Assembly: GCA_958407465.1 (NCBI GenBank)
Contig: CATYIV010000001.1
Coordinates: 1-64,000 of the forward strand
Direction of reading: 5' to 3'
DNA from: an uncultured Collinsella sp.
Lineage (GTDB): Bacteria; Actinomycetota; Coriobacteriia; Coriobacteriales; Coriobacteriaceae
DNA length: 64,000 nt
Positions 49,515-59,777 of this stretch are shown piece by piece. Below the pieces are notes generated by a model that was not told where the DNA came from, did not search any database, and worked only from the letters and a program-made list of their open reading frames with translations. The position numbers and the translations under genes are program-made. The number at the start of each line of letters is the position of its first letter. Positions within the stretch are counted from its first letter, which is position 1.

Positions 49515-52352
49515 CTATAGCGAAACGGATCCGTTTTTCTTGATGCGGGCGAGTATGTTTTTGAGCTTGTTAAAGTCGAGCGGTTTGGACAGATGGGCGT
49601 TCATGCCGGCGTCGTGTGCCGCCTTGGCGTCCTCGGCAAAGGCATTGGCGGTGAGCGCGATGATGGGGATATCGGCTGCATCGACCTTCTCGCTCAGACG
49701 AATCGCGCGGGTTGCCTCGTAGCCGTCCATGTCCGGCATCATAATGTCCATCAGAATGGCATCGAAGCTGCCGGCGGGACGGCCAACGTATAGGTCGACC
49801 ACTTCGTTGCCATCGGCGGCGCGAGTTACGACAATGCCTTCGCTTTCGAGCAGCGCCTGGGCAATCTCGGCATTGAGCTCGTTATCTTCTGCCAAAAGAA
49901 CGTTCATGCCGGCAAGCGAGCAGCTGTCTGTTTGCTCGTCCGCGCGTTCTCTTGCCTGAGGGTCTTTGTCGATATCGAGCGGAATCTGGACGTTGAACGT
50001 ACTCCCCACGCCAACCTCACTCGAAATCTCAATCGTACCGCCCATCAGTTCAATAAGCGACTTGACGATTGGCATGCCCATGCCGGTTCCTTGGAACTTG
50101 CTGCGCGCATCGTCACCTTCTTGGGCAAACGGCTCATAGATATGCTTTAAAAACTCGGGAGCCATGCCAATGCCGGTATCCGAAACGCTAAAGCAAAAGA
50201 GCGCGCGCCCGTTATCGAGTGGCTTGGTCTTTGAACTAAAGGTGACGGAGCCGCCGTGCTTGTTGTACTTAATGCTGTTGTCTAACAGGTTGATCATGAT
50301 CTGTCGGATATGGGTGGGACTGCCGATCATGTATGGCCCCGTGGCGTACGGCAGACTATTGTCCTGCATTGTGATGCCGTTACTGGACGCGCGGAGCTTG
50401 CACAGCACCAGTGTATCGTCACAGAGCTCTTTGAGGTTAAAAGGCGTATGCTCCAGTGTTAGCTTGCGGTCTTCGATTTTGCCCATCTCGAGGATGTCGT
50501 TGATTAGCGAGAGCAGGTGATTGGCGGCAACGCGCGCCTTGGCACGGCTCTCGCGGGCGACCTGGATATCGCCTTCCTTCAATTCCTCGATCTCGATAAG
50601 GCCCAGGATACCGTTGAGCGGCGTACGGATGTCGTGGCTCATGCGCGTGAGGAATGCCGTCTTGGCGGCGTTGGCGGCATCGGCTTTTTTGCGCTCGGTT
50701 CGAGCGCGCACGAGTGCCCAGATGAGCAGGACGATGCCGACCGACAACATACCGATGAGGGCAGCTGCAACGGCGGCACGGTTGCGATAAAGGAATTGAA
50801 GCGTGTTGGATTCCTGGGCCGTGTACGACGTGGAGGAGTAATTGCTTGCGGAGAGCGATTCTCCGGCATTGATGATGCCCTTGTTGATGATTCCCAGCAG
50901 CTCGGGCCTTCCGCGCGAAATCCAGCACGAGAGCTCGCAGGTGTCAGGGAGCTCGGCCGTCTCGCAGTTCTCGAGATCATAACGGTCGCCGATGGTTTTT
51001 ACGCGTGAACTGGGGGCGAGGATGCAGTGCACCGTTCCCTTCCTGAGGGCGTCGAACGCTTCATCGTCGGATTGGCATTCGGTCACGGTCGCTGTGGGGA
51101 ACAGACTTTCGAGTACATTTCGGTTGATAAACGATGATTTGGTACAGGCGATGTTCTGAAGGTCTTTGTTCAGGTTGCTTCCGGTGTGGATGGCGGTGAG
51201 GGATGTGGTCCCCAACGATATCGACTGCACAACGCCTGATTGCTCGGCAAACCAGTAATCTCGGTATACCGGCAGCGCAACGTCGATGCTTCCCTTTGAC
51301 AGGGCCTTTGACATCATCTTGTAGTTATCAAAGGCGACGGTTTTGACCGTAATGCCAAATTTATCGTGCAACGTCGTCGCAAGCGATGCGAGCGAACCTT
51401 CCATTTTGCCGTCTTCGTCTTCGTTGCAGTAGGGGAGTTTGCCCGTAATGTAGCCGAGCGTGATGGTGTTGTCATTTGCTTCGAGCCAGGAACGTTCGGG
51501 GCCGTTGAGCGATGATGAACCGCTGTTTTGGGCCGAGTAGTTAGATTTGACTTCGTCGATATAGCGTGGGTTGACGCGGGCGATTGCCGTCATGGCAGCA
51601 TTGATGTCGTTCATCAGGTCGGGGCGGCTTTTGGGAACGGCAAAGTAGTAGTCGCTCGAACCAATGTAGAACATGGGGGAGGCACTGGGCGACGAGATCG
51701 TGTCATTCATGATGACGGCATCGACCTCGTTGTTTGCGAGCGCGTCAAAGAGAACGGAGTCTCCGTCATACTCCCTGTATGTGCAGGCGATTCCTTCGTT
51801 GGTGAGCCACTGCTGGCCAACGAAGGTTTGCATAACGCCGGGGTTGTAGCCGATGGTAAGGCCCTGGAGCGCTTGGGGGTCACCCTTGGCCAGATCGTCG
51901 CGATCGGGCCTGGCATAGATGTAGTAGCGCTCGGTGCCCTCGGGGTTCGAAGAAAAGAGCAGCTTTTGGGCGCGTTCCTCGGAGTAGGAGATGTTGGGCA
52001 TGAGGTCGATCTCGCCCGCCTCGAGCATGTCCATAAGCTCGGCGAAGGTGCCGGAGACGTATTCGTACTGCCAGCCGGGTGTGTAGTACGAGAGGGTCTG
52101 GAGGTACTCGTAACCCCATCCCGAGAGACGCTCGCCGGGGGTGCCGTTCTGGAAGCCCTCGTTGTTGACGAGCCAGCCGACGCGGACCGTCTTGACTGGC
52201 TGACTAGAGTCATCGGCAAAAGCCTGGACAGGCGCGATGGAACTCAGTGCGGCAAGCGCGGCAAGCACAATGGCCAGGGCGCGACATATAACTGAACGAA
52301 GGACAGTGGCAGCTCTCACATGCAATCCTAACGAATCGAGACAATACCGCAT
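49515..52352 (-). CDS. BvgS-like hybrid kinase with two solute-binding domains
   Basis: Kinase of 945 residues. A signal peptide (ending near VQAFA) is followed by two tandem solute-binding (SBP_bac_3) domains (about 54-270 and 295-500: VGWLVNNEGFQNG; ITLGYITGKLPYCNEDEDG), one membrane helix (about 526-548), H-box MSHDIRTPLNGI with H573, ATPase (NLLDNSIKYN, SDTGIGMAPE, GTGMGMPI) and a receiver with Asp in AILMDIMMPDMDG. ATG at 52352 gives the longest form; a GTG at 52319 has AGGA at better spacing. Architecture is that of BvgS/EvgS without Hpt. It senses extracytoplasmic ligands. Confidence 0.92.
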   Translation of the reverse strand: MRYCLDSLGLHVRAATVLRSVICRALAIVLAALAALSSIAPVQAFADDSSQPVKTVRVGWLVNNEGFQNGTPGERLSGWGYEYLQTLSYYTPGWQYEYVSGTFAELMDMLEAGEIDLMPNISYSEERAQKLLFSSNPEGTERYYIYARPDRDDLAKGDPQALQGLTIGYNPGVMQTFVGQQWLTNEGIACTYREYDGDSVLFDALANNEVDAVIMNDTISSPSASPMFYIGSSDYYFAVPKSRPDLMNDINAAMTAIARVNPRYIDEVKSNYSAQNSGSSSLNGPERSWLEANDNTITLGYITGKLPYCNEDEDGKMEGSLASLATTLHDKFGITVKTVAFDNYKMMSKALSKGSIDVALPVYRDYWFAEQSGVVQSISLGTTSLTAIHTGSNLNKDLQNIACTKSSFINRNVLESLFPTATVTECQSDDEAFDALRKGTVHCILAPSSRVKTIGDRYDLENCETAELPDTCELSCWISRGRPELLGIINKGIINAGESLSASNYSSTSYTAQESNTLQFLYRNRAAVAAALIGMLSVGIVLLIWALVRARTERKKADAANAAKTAFLTRMSHDIRTPLNGILGLIEIEELKEGDIQVARESRAKARVAANHLLSLINDILEMGKIEDRKLTLEHTPFNLKELCDDTLVLCKLRASSNGITMQDNSLPYATGPYMIGSPTHIRQIMINLLDNSIKYNKHGGSVTFSSKTKPLDNGRALFCFSVSDTGIGMAPEFLKHIYEPFAQEGDDARSKFQGTGMGMPIVKSLIELMGGTIEISSEVGVGSTFNVQIPLDIDKDPQARERADEQTDSCSLAGMNVLLAEDNELNAEIAQALLESEGIVVTRAADGNEVVDLYVGRPAGSFDAILMDIMMPDMDGYEATRAIRLSEKVDAADIPIIALTANAFAEDAKAAHDAGMNAHLSKPLDFNKLKNILARIKKNGSVSL

Positions 52353-52410
52353 AAGGATACCAGCTCAGCCTGCCCAGTCGGCAGCTGTACCGCTAAACGC
52401 TCCCGCCCGG

Positions 52411-52494
52411 CAGTCATCGGGGACGTTCTTAAACGACTAGTCATTGGGGACGTTCTTGTTTGACTGGTCATTTAAGAACGTCCCCAATGACTAG
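52411..52494. repeat. Hairpin repeat family B, compound copy
   Basis: Two direct copies of GTCAT-GGGGACGTTCTT followed by one inverted copy AAGAACGTCCCCAATGAC. The last two can form a stem of about 18 bp. A related element lies at 41141-41196. It separates divergent genes. Confidence 0.8.
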
Positions 52495-52563
52495 TTCCGT
52501 TTGCTGGGGAGGCGTGGGACAATACCGAGCGAACGTGATTGGTTGTCCGTGGAAGGGGTCGCG

Positions 52564-52989
52564 ATGAAAAAGCTCAGGACGCTTGCTGACGTGTTGCGCC
52601 AGGCGGGCTTCGTGCGCATTACGGAGCTGTTCCTCGTCTTCTATCTGCTGTGCTCGACGGCTGTCTGGCTGTCCGAGCCCACGACCCTCACCTTTGGCGA
52701 TGGACTTTGGTTTAGCTTTGAGACGGTCTCGACCATCGGCTTTGGCGACATTCCGGCCGAAACACCGGTTGCCCGCGCTATTACCGTCGTCTTGAGCGTT
52801 ATCAGCATTTTCTACATCGCCATGCTCACGGGCGTGGCGGTGAACTACTGCAATACGCTCATCAAGATGCGTCAAAAGGACACCATGGCGCGTTTTATGG
52901 ATGATCTGGAGCATTTGGAAGAGCTCGATCGCGATCAGCTTGCCGATCTTTCGCGTCGCGTGCGCGAGTATCGTCGACGCCAGCGCTAG
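52564..52989 (+). CDS. Two-helix potassium channel
   Basis: Small ion channel of 141 residues with two membrane helices (about 20-37 and 70-95), a pore helix and the selectivity filter TIGFGD (57-62) in FETVSTIGFGDIPAET, followed by a charged coiled-coil cytoplasmic tail (MARFMDDLEHLEELDRD). Assembled as a tetramer it would conduct K+. The ATG at 52564 is chosen. No regulatory RCK domain is present. Confidence 0.88.
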   Translation: MKKLRTLADVLRQAGFVRITELFLVFYLLCSTAVWLSEPTTLTFGDGLWFSFETVSTIGFGDIPAETPVARAITVVLSVISIFYIAMLTGVAVNYCNTLIKMRQKDTMARFMDDLEHLEELDRDQLADLSRRVREYRRRQR

Positions 52990-53025
52990 AACGGGCGCCG
53001 CGCGTCACGATGAGGGGGACTGAAT

Positions 53026-53559
53026 ATGAATATCACCGTGTATCTGGGTGCCAGCGCCGGCAATGACCCGGCGTTTCTGCCCGCGGTGCAGGAGCTGGGC
53101 AACTGGATTGGCGCCAACGGACACGCGCTCGTATACGGCGGGTCCAAATCGGGACTGATGGGCGCGCTCGCCGATAGCGTACTCGAGGCAGGCGGACATG
53201 TGACGGGTGTGGAGCCGAGCTTTTTTATCGAGGCAGAGTTTCAACACGACGGAATCGACGACCTTATCGTGACGAGCGACATGGCCGAGCGCAAAGCCAA
53301 GATGATCGAGCTCGGCGATGCGTTCATCGCATTTCCGGGCGGCACGGGCACGCTCGAGGAGATTGCCGAGGTTATGTCCGCGGTGTCGTTGGGGCACCTG
53401 AGCTCTCCGTGCATCCTGTATAACCTGGACGGTTACTACAACGACCTCAAGGCGTTGCTCGGGCACATGATTGATAAGGGGCTTTCGAGCCCGAGGCGCC
53501 AGCACGGCATCTACTTTGCCGACGATTTGCGCGAGATTGCCTCGATTATCAACGGATGA
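53026..53559 (+). CDS. LOG family protein (TIGR00730 type)
   Basis: Protein of 177 residues with the lysine-decarboxylase-like Rossmann fold: NITVYLGASAGND, VYGGSKSGLMGALAD and the signature PGGTGTLEEI. Characterised homologues hydrolyse nucleoside 5-monophosphates (cytokinin riboside phosphoribohydrolase activity). The ATG follows AGGGGGACTGAAT, 36 bases after the channel gene, so the two may be co-transcribed. Confidence 0.9.
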   Translation: MNITVYLGASAGNDPAFLPAVQELGNWIGANGHALVYGGSKSGLMGALADSVLEAGGHVTGVEPSFFIEAEFQHDGIDDLIVTSDMAERKAKMIELGDAFIAFPGGTGTLEEIAEVMSAVSLGHLSSPCILYNLDGYYNDLKALLGHMIDKGLSSPRRQHGIYFADDLREIASIING

Positions 53560-53684
53560 GTCTTGAGCTTGCCCCACTATGGCTCCCAATGGTGCCGTTC
53601 GCGGCGCAGACGGTTGGCTCGTTCGGGCAACGCTCGCTCTACAATAAAACGTATCTATGTCGACTTTGACCGCGGGAGGACCCG

Positions 53685-54989
53685 ATGGATAACCTTGCCA
53701 AACCCACGAACCGAGCGCTGTTTTTGGTCAGCGTCGCCGTGACCGGTGCACTCGCGGGTGCCGCAGTCTGGCTGTTCTTTTTTGCGATGGAGCACGGTAT
53801 CGACTATCTATGGACCGAGATTCCGCACGCGCTGGGCGTCGCTTCGCCCGAGCTTGCCAGCGGCCCGTTTGGCTTTCTGCCGTACCCGTTTTTTGTCTGC
53901 CTGCTGGGCGGCCTGTTAATCGGTCTGTACGAAAAGATGACAGGCACCAAGACCGATGACCTCAACCAGGTGATGGCTAAGGTTAAGCAAGACGGGCGCT
54001 ACCCGTACGACAACCTGGGCAAGCTTTCGCTCGCGGCATTGCTGCCGCTGCTGTTTGGCGGAAGCATTGGACCGGAGGCCGGCCTGACCGGCGTTATCGC
54101 CGGTCTGTGCAGCTGGGTCGGCGACCGCATGCGTCGCTTTGGCGCCGAGTTTAGGGAGCTCACGTTGCTGGGCACCCAGGCTGCCCTGACGGCGCTCTTT
54201 ACCGCGCCCGTCTTTGGCTTTGTGGCGCCGCTTGCCGGTAGCACCGACGGCCAGGGTGAAGACGCCGACGATGAGTCCGCGTCCGGCGAGATCACCATCA
54301 AGCTGCCCAAGACGCAAAAGACGGTGGTCTACGGTATTGCGATTGCCGGCGGTCTGGGCACCTACCTGCTGCTTGGACAGCTTGTGGGCGGCGGCATGGG
54401 CATGCCCAGGTTCGAGTCCGCCGAGGTGGGCAACCTAGAGCTTACCTGGCTCGTCCCTCTGTCGTTGATCGGCACCGTCTGCGGCTGGCTGTACTTTGTC
54501 TCTGAGCATGCAAGCGAGGCACTGTCCCATGCAATAGGGGAGCGTCCTGTCGTCAAGGCCATGCTGGCCGGTCTGGCACTCGCCATCTGTGGCACGGTCC
54601 TGCCCTATACCATGTTTGCCGGCGAGACCCAGGCCGACGTGCTCATGGAAACCTATCTGACCATCCCCGCCGGCGTGCTTATTTTGACCGGTCTGGTCAA
54701 GGCCATGCTGACGCCCGCCCTCATCAACCTTGGTTGGCGCGGCGGTCACTTCTTCCCGGTTATCTTCTCGGGCGTAAGCCTGGGCTATGGCCTTGCCATC
54801 CTCACCGGCGCAGATCCGGTCTTTTGCGTCGCCGTCTGCACGGCATCGACGATGGGCGCCGTCATGCGCCAACCCGTTATGGTCGTGGGCTTGTTGCTCA
54901 TGTGCTTCCCGCTCAAAGGCATCGTCTGTATGATCATCGCCGCCGTCATCGCTGCCGGTATTCCACTGCCCAAGCCGCTGCGCAAGTAG
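53685..54989 (+). CDS. ClC-family chloride channel or antiporter
   Basis: Membrane protein of 434 residues with about ten helices. LLFGGSIGPEAGLTGVIAGL matches the ClC GxGxPE filter region (here SIGPE), and the later GWRGGHFFPVIF corresponds to the GxxxP filter near the centre. An acidic loop (GQGEDADDESASGE) after the fifth helix is unusual. It should move chloride or fluoride across the membrane; the filter does not show the fluoride-type sequence clearly. The ATG follows GGGAGGACCCG. Confidence 0.88.
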   Translation: MDNLAKPTNRALFLVSVAVTGALAGAAVWLFFFAMEHGIDYLWTEIPHALGVASPELASGPFGFLPYPFFVCLLGGLLIGLYEKMTGTKTDDLNQVMAKVKQDGRYPYDNLGKLSLAALLPLLFGGSIGPEAGLTGVIAGLCSWVGDRMRRFGAEFRELTLLGTQAALTALFTAPVFGFVAPLAGSTDGQGEDADDESASGEITIKLPKTQKTVVYGIAIAGGLGTYLLLGQLVGGGMGMPRFESAEVGNLELTWLVPLSLIGTVCGWLYFVSEHASEALSHAIGERPVVKAMLAGLALAICGTVLPYTMFAGETQADVLMETYLTIPAGVLILTGLVKAMLTPALINLGWRGGHFFPVIFSGVSLGYGLAILTGADPVFCVAVCTASTMGAVMRQPVMVVGLLLMCFPLKGIVCMIIAAVIAAGIPLPKPLRK

Positions 54990-55079
54990 TACAGTGGCGC
55001 ACGCCGGGGACATGCCCTTTGCCACGGATTTGCGGGGAGGGGCGGCGATCGCGTCCTTCGCGGATTGAGACTCGTGTGG

Positions 55080-55778
55080 CTACAGATCGCGTACTCGATA
55101 AACCTTGGTGCTGACGGTGCAGCTGATTGCGCATAGTGCGAGCGCCAGTACGGCAATTCCTGCACACAGACAGCCAAGGACGGCAGGATCGGGATTCGCC
55201 CCGGCAATCGACATAAGCCAGTTGCTGATGGGGTTGGAGGAGCTCAGCGCTGCCATGGTAAGGCATCCGAGTAGGGCAAACAGGCCAACGGATAGGCGCA
55301 GTGCCTCCATGTGTCCAAATCGGAAGAACAGCGGCTGTGCCAAGAACACCATCATGAGGGAGATGAGCATCGATGCTGCCGAGGCGGTTGCGATTTCAAA
55401 GATCGTCTGGCATGTCGAAGGGATGCCCATGGGGTCGAAGAGCGGAAGGGCGAGGATGTTCAGAAGCGTAGCCGCGCATGCCATGACGATCGAGAAGACA
55501 ACGATGCACAGGTAGCGTGCGCAAATAATGTCTTTGCGCGAGAAGGGCAACGTTGCTCGATAACGTTCCCAGCCGTTTTGGTTATCGTAGCCAGCTAGCG
55601 AGTTCATGATTATGATGGGCGACATTGCGCTGACCGCACAGGCGCCGGCGCTCATGCCGGAATCGCCGTCTGTCGCGTTGGCAAGGGTCAATACGACGAA
55701 TATGAACAGGCCGACGCCCGCGATGCTCGGGGCGAGCGTGCGAACGATGGCGGTCTCGGACATAAAGGCGCGTTTCAT
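55080..55778 (-). CDS. ABC-2 type permease
   Basis: Integral membrane protein of 232 residues with about six helices; MKRAFMSETAIVRTLAPS and NQNGWERYRATLPFSRKDIICARY (split here by function: a cytoplasmic loop with PFSRKDI) are typical of the ABC-2 permeases linked to YtrA-type GntR regulators. Its ATG overlaps the stop of the ATPase gene by four bases. Together they form an exporter of unknown substrate, possibly cell-envelope stress related. Confidence 0.85.
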   Translation of the reverse strand: MKRAFMSETAIVRTLAPSIAGVGLFIFVVLTLANATDGDSGMSAGACAVSAMSPIIIMNSLAGYDNQNGWERYRATLPFSRKDIICARYLCIVVFSIVMACAATLLNILALPLFDPMGIPSTCQTIFEIATASAASMLISLMMVFLAQPLFFRFGHMEALRLSVGLFALLGCLTMAALSSSNPISNWLMSIAGANPDPAVLGCLCAGIAVLALALCAISCTVSTKVYRVRDL

Positions 55779-56656
55779 TTCGAAGCCCCTTTCAGCGTGA
55801 GGCGTAGATAGTCGTCAATGGTTGCCCGATCGCAGGGAATCTCGGGGAAGGCCTCGAGCGTTTCGCGACGGTTGGGCACGAGCACGTCCACGCTATAGGC
55901 GTGGTGGGCGGCACGGGCGCCTTCGACGCAAGCCATAAGCTCGGCGGCCTGCACTTGGGTGCAGTGGGCGATGCCAGCGCGGTCGGTAATGTCCTCGCGC
56001 GGCAGGTCAAACACAATCGAGCCATTATCGATGCAGATGACGCGGTCGGCGGCGCGATCGAGGTCGGACGTAATGTGGCTCGAGAGCAGCACGCTGCGCT
56101 GACCGTCGGAAACAAAGGCAAGCAGCTCATCAAGCAGTTCCTCGCGTGCCATGGGATCGAGGCCCGCGGTGGCTTCGTCCAAAACGAGTAGTTCGGCCTT
56201 GTGACTGAGTGCGCAGGCAAGTTGCAGCTTCATGCCCATACCGCGGGAGAGGTCCTTGACCTTTGTCTTGGGATCGAGGCCAAATCGGTCGATGAGGCTG
56301 GCGAAGGTGTCGTGGCTCCAGGTGGGGTACGCCGGGCTTACGAGTGCCTCAACTTCGGTCACCTTGAGCGTGGAGGGGAAGGGGCATGTGTCCAGCACGA
56401 GGCCGATGCGAGAGCGCAGGTGGCGTTGCGACTCATCGGGCGCGTCGGTGCCACAGCGCTGCCCAAACAGGTGCACCTCGCCGGCATCGAGCTTTATAAG
56501 CCCGAGAGCAGCTCGAATCGTCGTTGTTTTGCCAGCACCGTTGGCACCAACAAAGCCGACGATCTGGCCAGGCTCCACGGCAAGCGTGACGTCGCGCAAC
56601 GAAAAGCGGTCGCTTACAGTGCGTGAGATGCCTTTGAGTTCAAGCAAGTTTCGCAT
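55775..56656 (-). CDS. ABC transporter ATP-binding protein
   Basis: ATPase of 293 residues: Walker A GANGAGKTTT, signature variant LSRGMGMKLQLACAL, Walker B LLVLDEATAGLDP and switch His in LSSHITSDLD. The C-terminal extension (about 225-293) is longer than the core. The start at 56656 (MRNLLELKGISRTVS) is chosen; the open frame upstream lies in the antisense of the regulator gene. It is the middle gene of a GntR-ATPase-permease operon. Confidence 0.92.
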   Translation of the reverse strand: MRNLLELKGISRTVSDRFSLRDVTLAVEPGQIVGFVGANGAGKTTTIRAALGLIKLDAGEVHLFGQRCGTDAPDESQRHLRSRIGLVLDTCPFPSTLKVTEVEALVSPAYPTWSHDTFASLIDRFGLDPKTKVKDLSRGMGMKLQLACALSHKAELLVLDEATAGLDPMAREELLDELLAFVSDGQRSVLLSSHITSDLDRAADRVICIDNGSIVFDLPREDITDRAGIAHCTQVQAAELMACVEGARAAHHAYSVDVLVPNRRETLEAFPEIPCDRATIDDYLRLTLKGASK

Positions 56657-56679
56657 GGTATAGCCTTTCTTGCAGATGG

Positions 56680-57060
56680 CTACTGCATGGTTTCGGGGGC
56701 TACCAGGTCGAGCATCTCGTGCAGTTTGTCGCGCGTGACGCCCAAGGCTTCGGCTTGGCTTGCCGCTTTCGCAAGCAGCTCTTCGATATGACAGAGCTGG
56801 TTTTCGCGCAAAAGCTCCTGGTTGCCCTCGGCGACAAAGCAGCCCTTGCCCTGCACGGTGCAGATAAACCCGAGCTGCTCCAGGTCGGCGTAGGCGCGCT
56901 TGGTGGTGATGACGCTCACGCCAAGATCGCTCGCGAGTGCACGGATGCTGGGGAGTTTGGCGCCCGCAGCGAGCGTGCCCGATAAGATCTGAGCTTTGAC
57001 TTGCGAGGTTATCTGCTCGTAGATGGGCTTGTCGCTCGAATTGGATAGGATGATGTCCAC
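56680..57060 (-). CDS. GntR-family regulator, YtrA subgroup
   Basis: Regulator of 126 residues: a GntR winged helix (MDIILSNSSDKPIYEQITSQ, KLPSIRALASDLGVSVITTK, RAYADLEQLGFI) with only a short helical C-terminus, as in YtrA. Such proteins repress the ABC operon they head until an envelope-active agent is present. The dyad at 57088-57121 upstream fits a YtrA-type operator. Confidence 0.92.
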   Translation of the reverse strand: MDIILSNSSDKPIYEQITSQVKAQILSGTLAAGAKLPSIRALASDLGVSVITTKRAYADLEQLGFICTVQGKGCFVAEGNQELLRENQLCHIEELLAKAASQAEALGVTRDKLHEMLDLVAPETMQ

Positions 57061-57087
57061 AGCGGCTCCTTAGCTGTTGGGCTACAC

Positions 57088-57121
57088 GTGTATATAACCG
57101 GTAAGCACAGTATATATACAC
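57088..57121. promoter_or_regulatory. YtrA-type operator
   Basis: GTGTATATA (57088-57096) and its complement TATATACAC (57113-57121) are separated by 16 bases, just upstream of the GntR gene. YtrA-group operators have GTGTA/TACAC half-sites with similar spacing. Confidence 0.65.
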
Positions 57122-57275
57122 TATGCACAGTTCTGCAAGAGGCAAATGCGGATTGGGCCGGTTGCCTAGGCCCCAACTGATGAATTTGTCCTGATAGGTG
57201 CCCTAGAGCGGGATTTCGCGGCTACAATAGTGCGGTTACAACGACGTAATGCACTCAATGCAAGAAAGGATCCGC

Positions 57276-58889
<1,614 letters not shown>

Positions 58890-58989
58890 CGCATCGGCGC
58901 GGTGACCCTGCGGGGCTGCCGCGCCATTTACTTGCCTGATGCCGTGTGAGCGGCTATCATACCCACCGTCGTCTCAAGACCGGGGCGTC

Positions 58990-59033
58990 CGAGCAGTTCG
59001 GGTCCGATATCCTGCTCGTTAAACCTAAAACCA
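58990..59033 (+). promoter_or_regulatory. Leader hairpin before the YhhQ-like gene, candidate preQ1-type riboswitch
   Basis: CGAGCAG (58990-58996) and CTGCTCG (59012-59018) form a 7-bp stem with a 15-base loop containing GGGU; the A-rich tail GTTAAACCTAAAACC follows and leads to the Shine-Dalgarno AAAGGAG. Pairing of loop GGGU with tail ACCU would make an H-type pseudoknot like preQ1-I aptamers. The exact consensus is not matched by eye, so this is a hypothesis from structure and from the product of the gene. Confidence 0.35.
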
Positions 59034-59045
59034 AAGGAGTACATA

Positions 59046-59768
59046 ATGATCAAGAAGGTCATGGAGGACTACAAGGTCCTGTTGCGGAGCATTCCCGCGG
59101 CAACGGTTTCGCTGTTTTTCGTGAGCGTTATCATGATGAACCTGCTGGCCAACAAAGAGCTTATCAGTCTGCCATATCTGGCACTCGATTGCGGCTTTGT
59201 GGTGAGCTGGGTTTCGTTTTTGTGCCAGGACATGATCTGCAAGCGCTTTGGCGCCAAGGCATCCATCAAAATTTCTATCCTCGCACTGCTGGTCAACCTG
59301 GCCGTGAGCCTGTGCTTTTGGGCGTGCTCGCTCACGCCCGGCATGTGGGGCGCTTACTACGACACGGGCATGATCGAGGTCAACACTGCTCTCAACGCCA
59401 CCATCGGCGGCACCTGGTACGTGGTGCTGGGCTCTTCGCTGGCGATGCTCGTTTCTGCCGTGGTTAACTCCACGCTCAACCAGTCGCTCGGCCGTATGCT
59501 CAAAAAGAATAATTTTGCGAGCTTTGCCTTCCGCTCCTATGTGTCCACGGGTGTTGGCCAGTTTATCGACAACCTGGTCTTTGCCATTGTGGTGAGCCAC
59601 ACGTTCTTTGGTTGGACCTGGGTGCAGGTCCTTATGTGTTCGCTGACCGGCGCTGTCGCCGAGCTGCTGTGCGAGGTCTTCCTGAGCCCCGTGGGCTACA
59701 AGGTCGTGCGCGGCTGGGAGCGCGAGAATGTGGGTTCCGAGTACCTCGAGCGCCACGCAACCGCCTAA
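59046..59768 (+). CDS. Queuosine precursor transporter, YhhQ/VUT family
   Basis: Membrane protein of 240 residues with about six helices. MMNLLANKELISLPYLALDCGFVV and DMICKRFGAKASIKIS, SYVSTGVGQFIDNLVFAIV are typical of the vitamin-uptake-like (VUT) family, whose E. coli member YhhQ imports preQ0/preQ1. AAAGGAGTACATA precedes the ATG. The structured leader fits control by a queuosine precursor. The SDR gene follows 9 bases after its stop, so both may be in one transcript. Confidence 0.88.
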   Translation: MIKKVMEDYKVLLRSIPAATVSLFFVSVIMMNLLANKELISLPYLALDCGFVVSWVSFLCQDMICKRFGAKASIKISILALLVNLAVSLCFWACSLTPGMWGAYYDTGMIEVNTALNATIGGTWYVVLGSSLAMLVSAVVNSTLNQSLGRMLKKNNFASFAFRSYVSTGVGQFIDNLVFAIVVSHTFFGWTWVQVLMCSLTGAVAELLCEVFLSPVGYKVVRGWERENVGSEYLERHATA

Positions 59769-59777
59769 GGAGCAAGT

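Noticed and set aside
55775..57145. 456-codon version of the ABC ATPase
   Set aside because: The extra N-terminal part is another reading frame through the GntR gene on the same strand; the ATPase fold begins at 56656.
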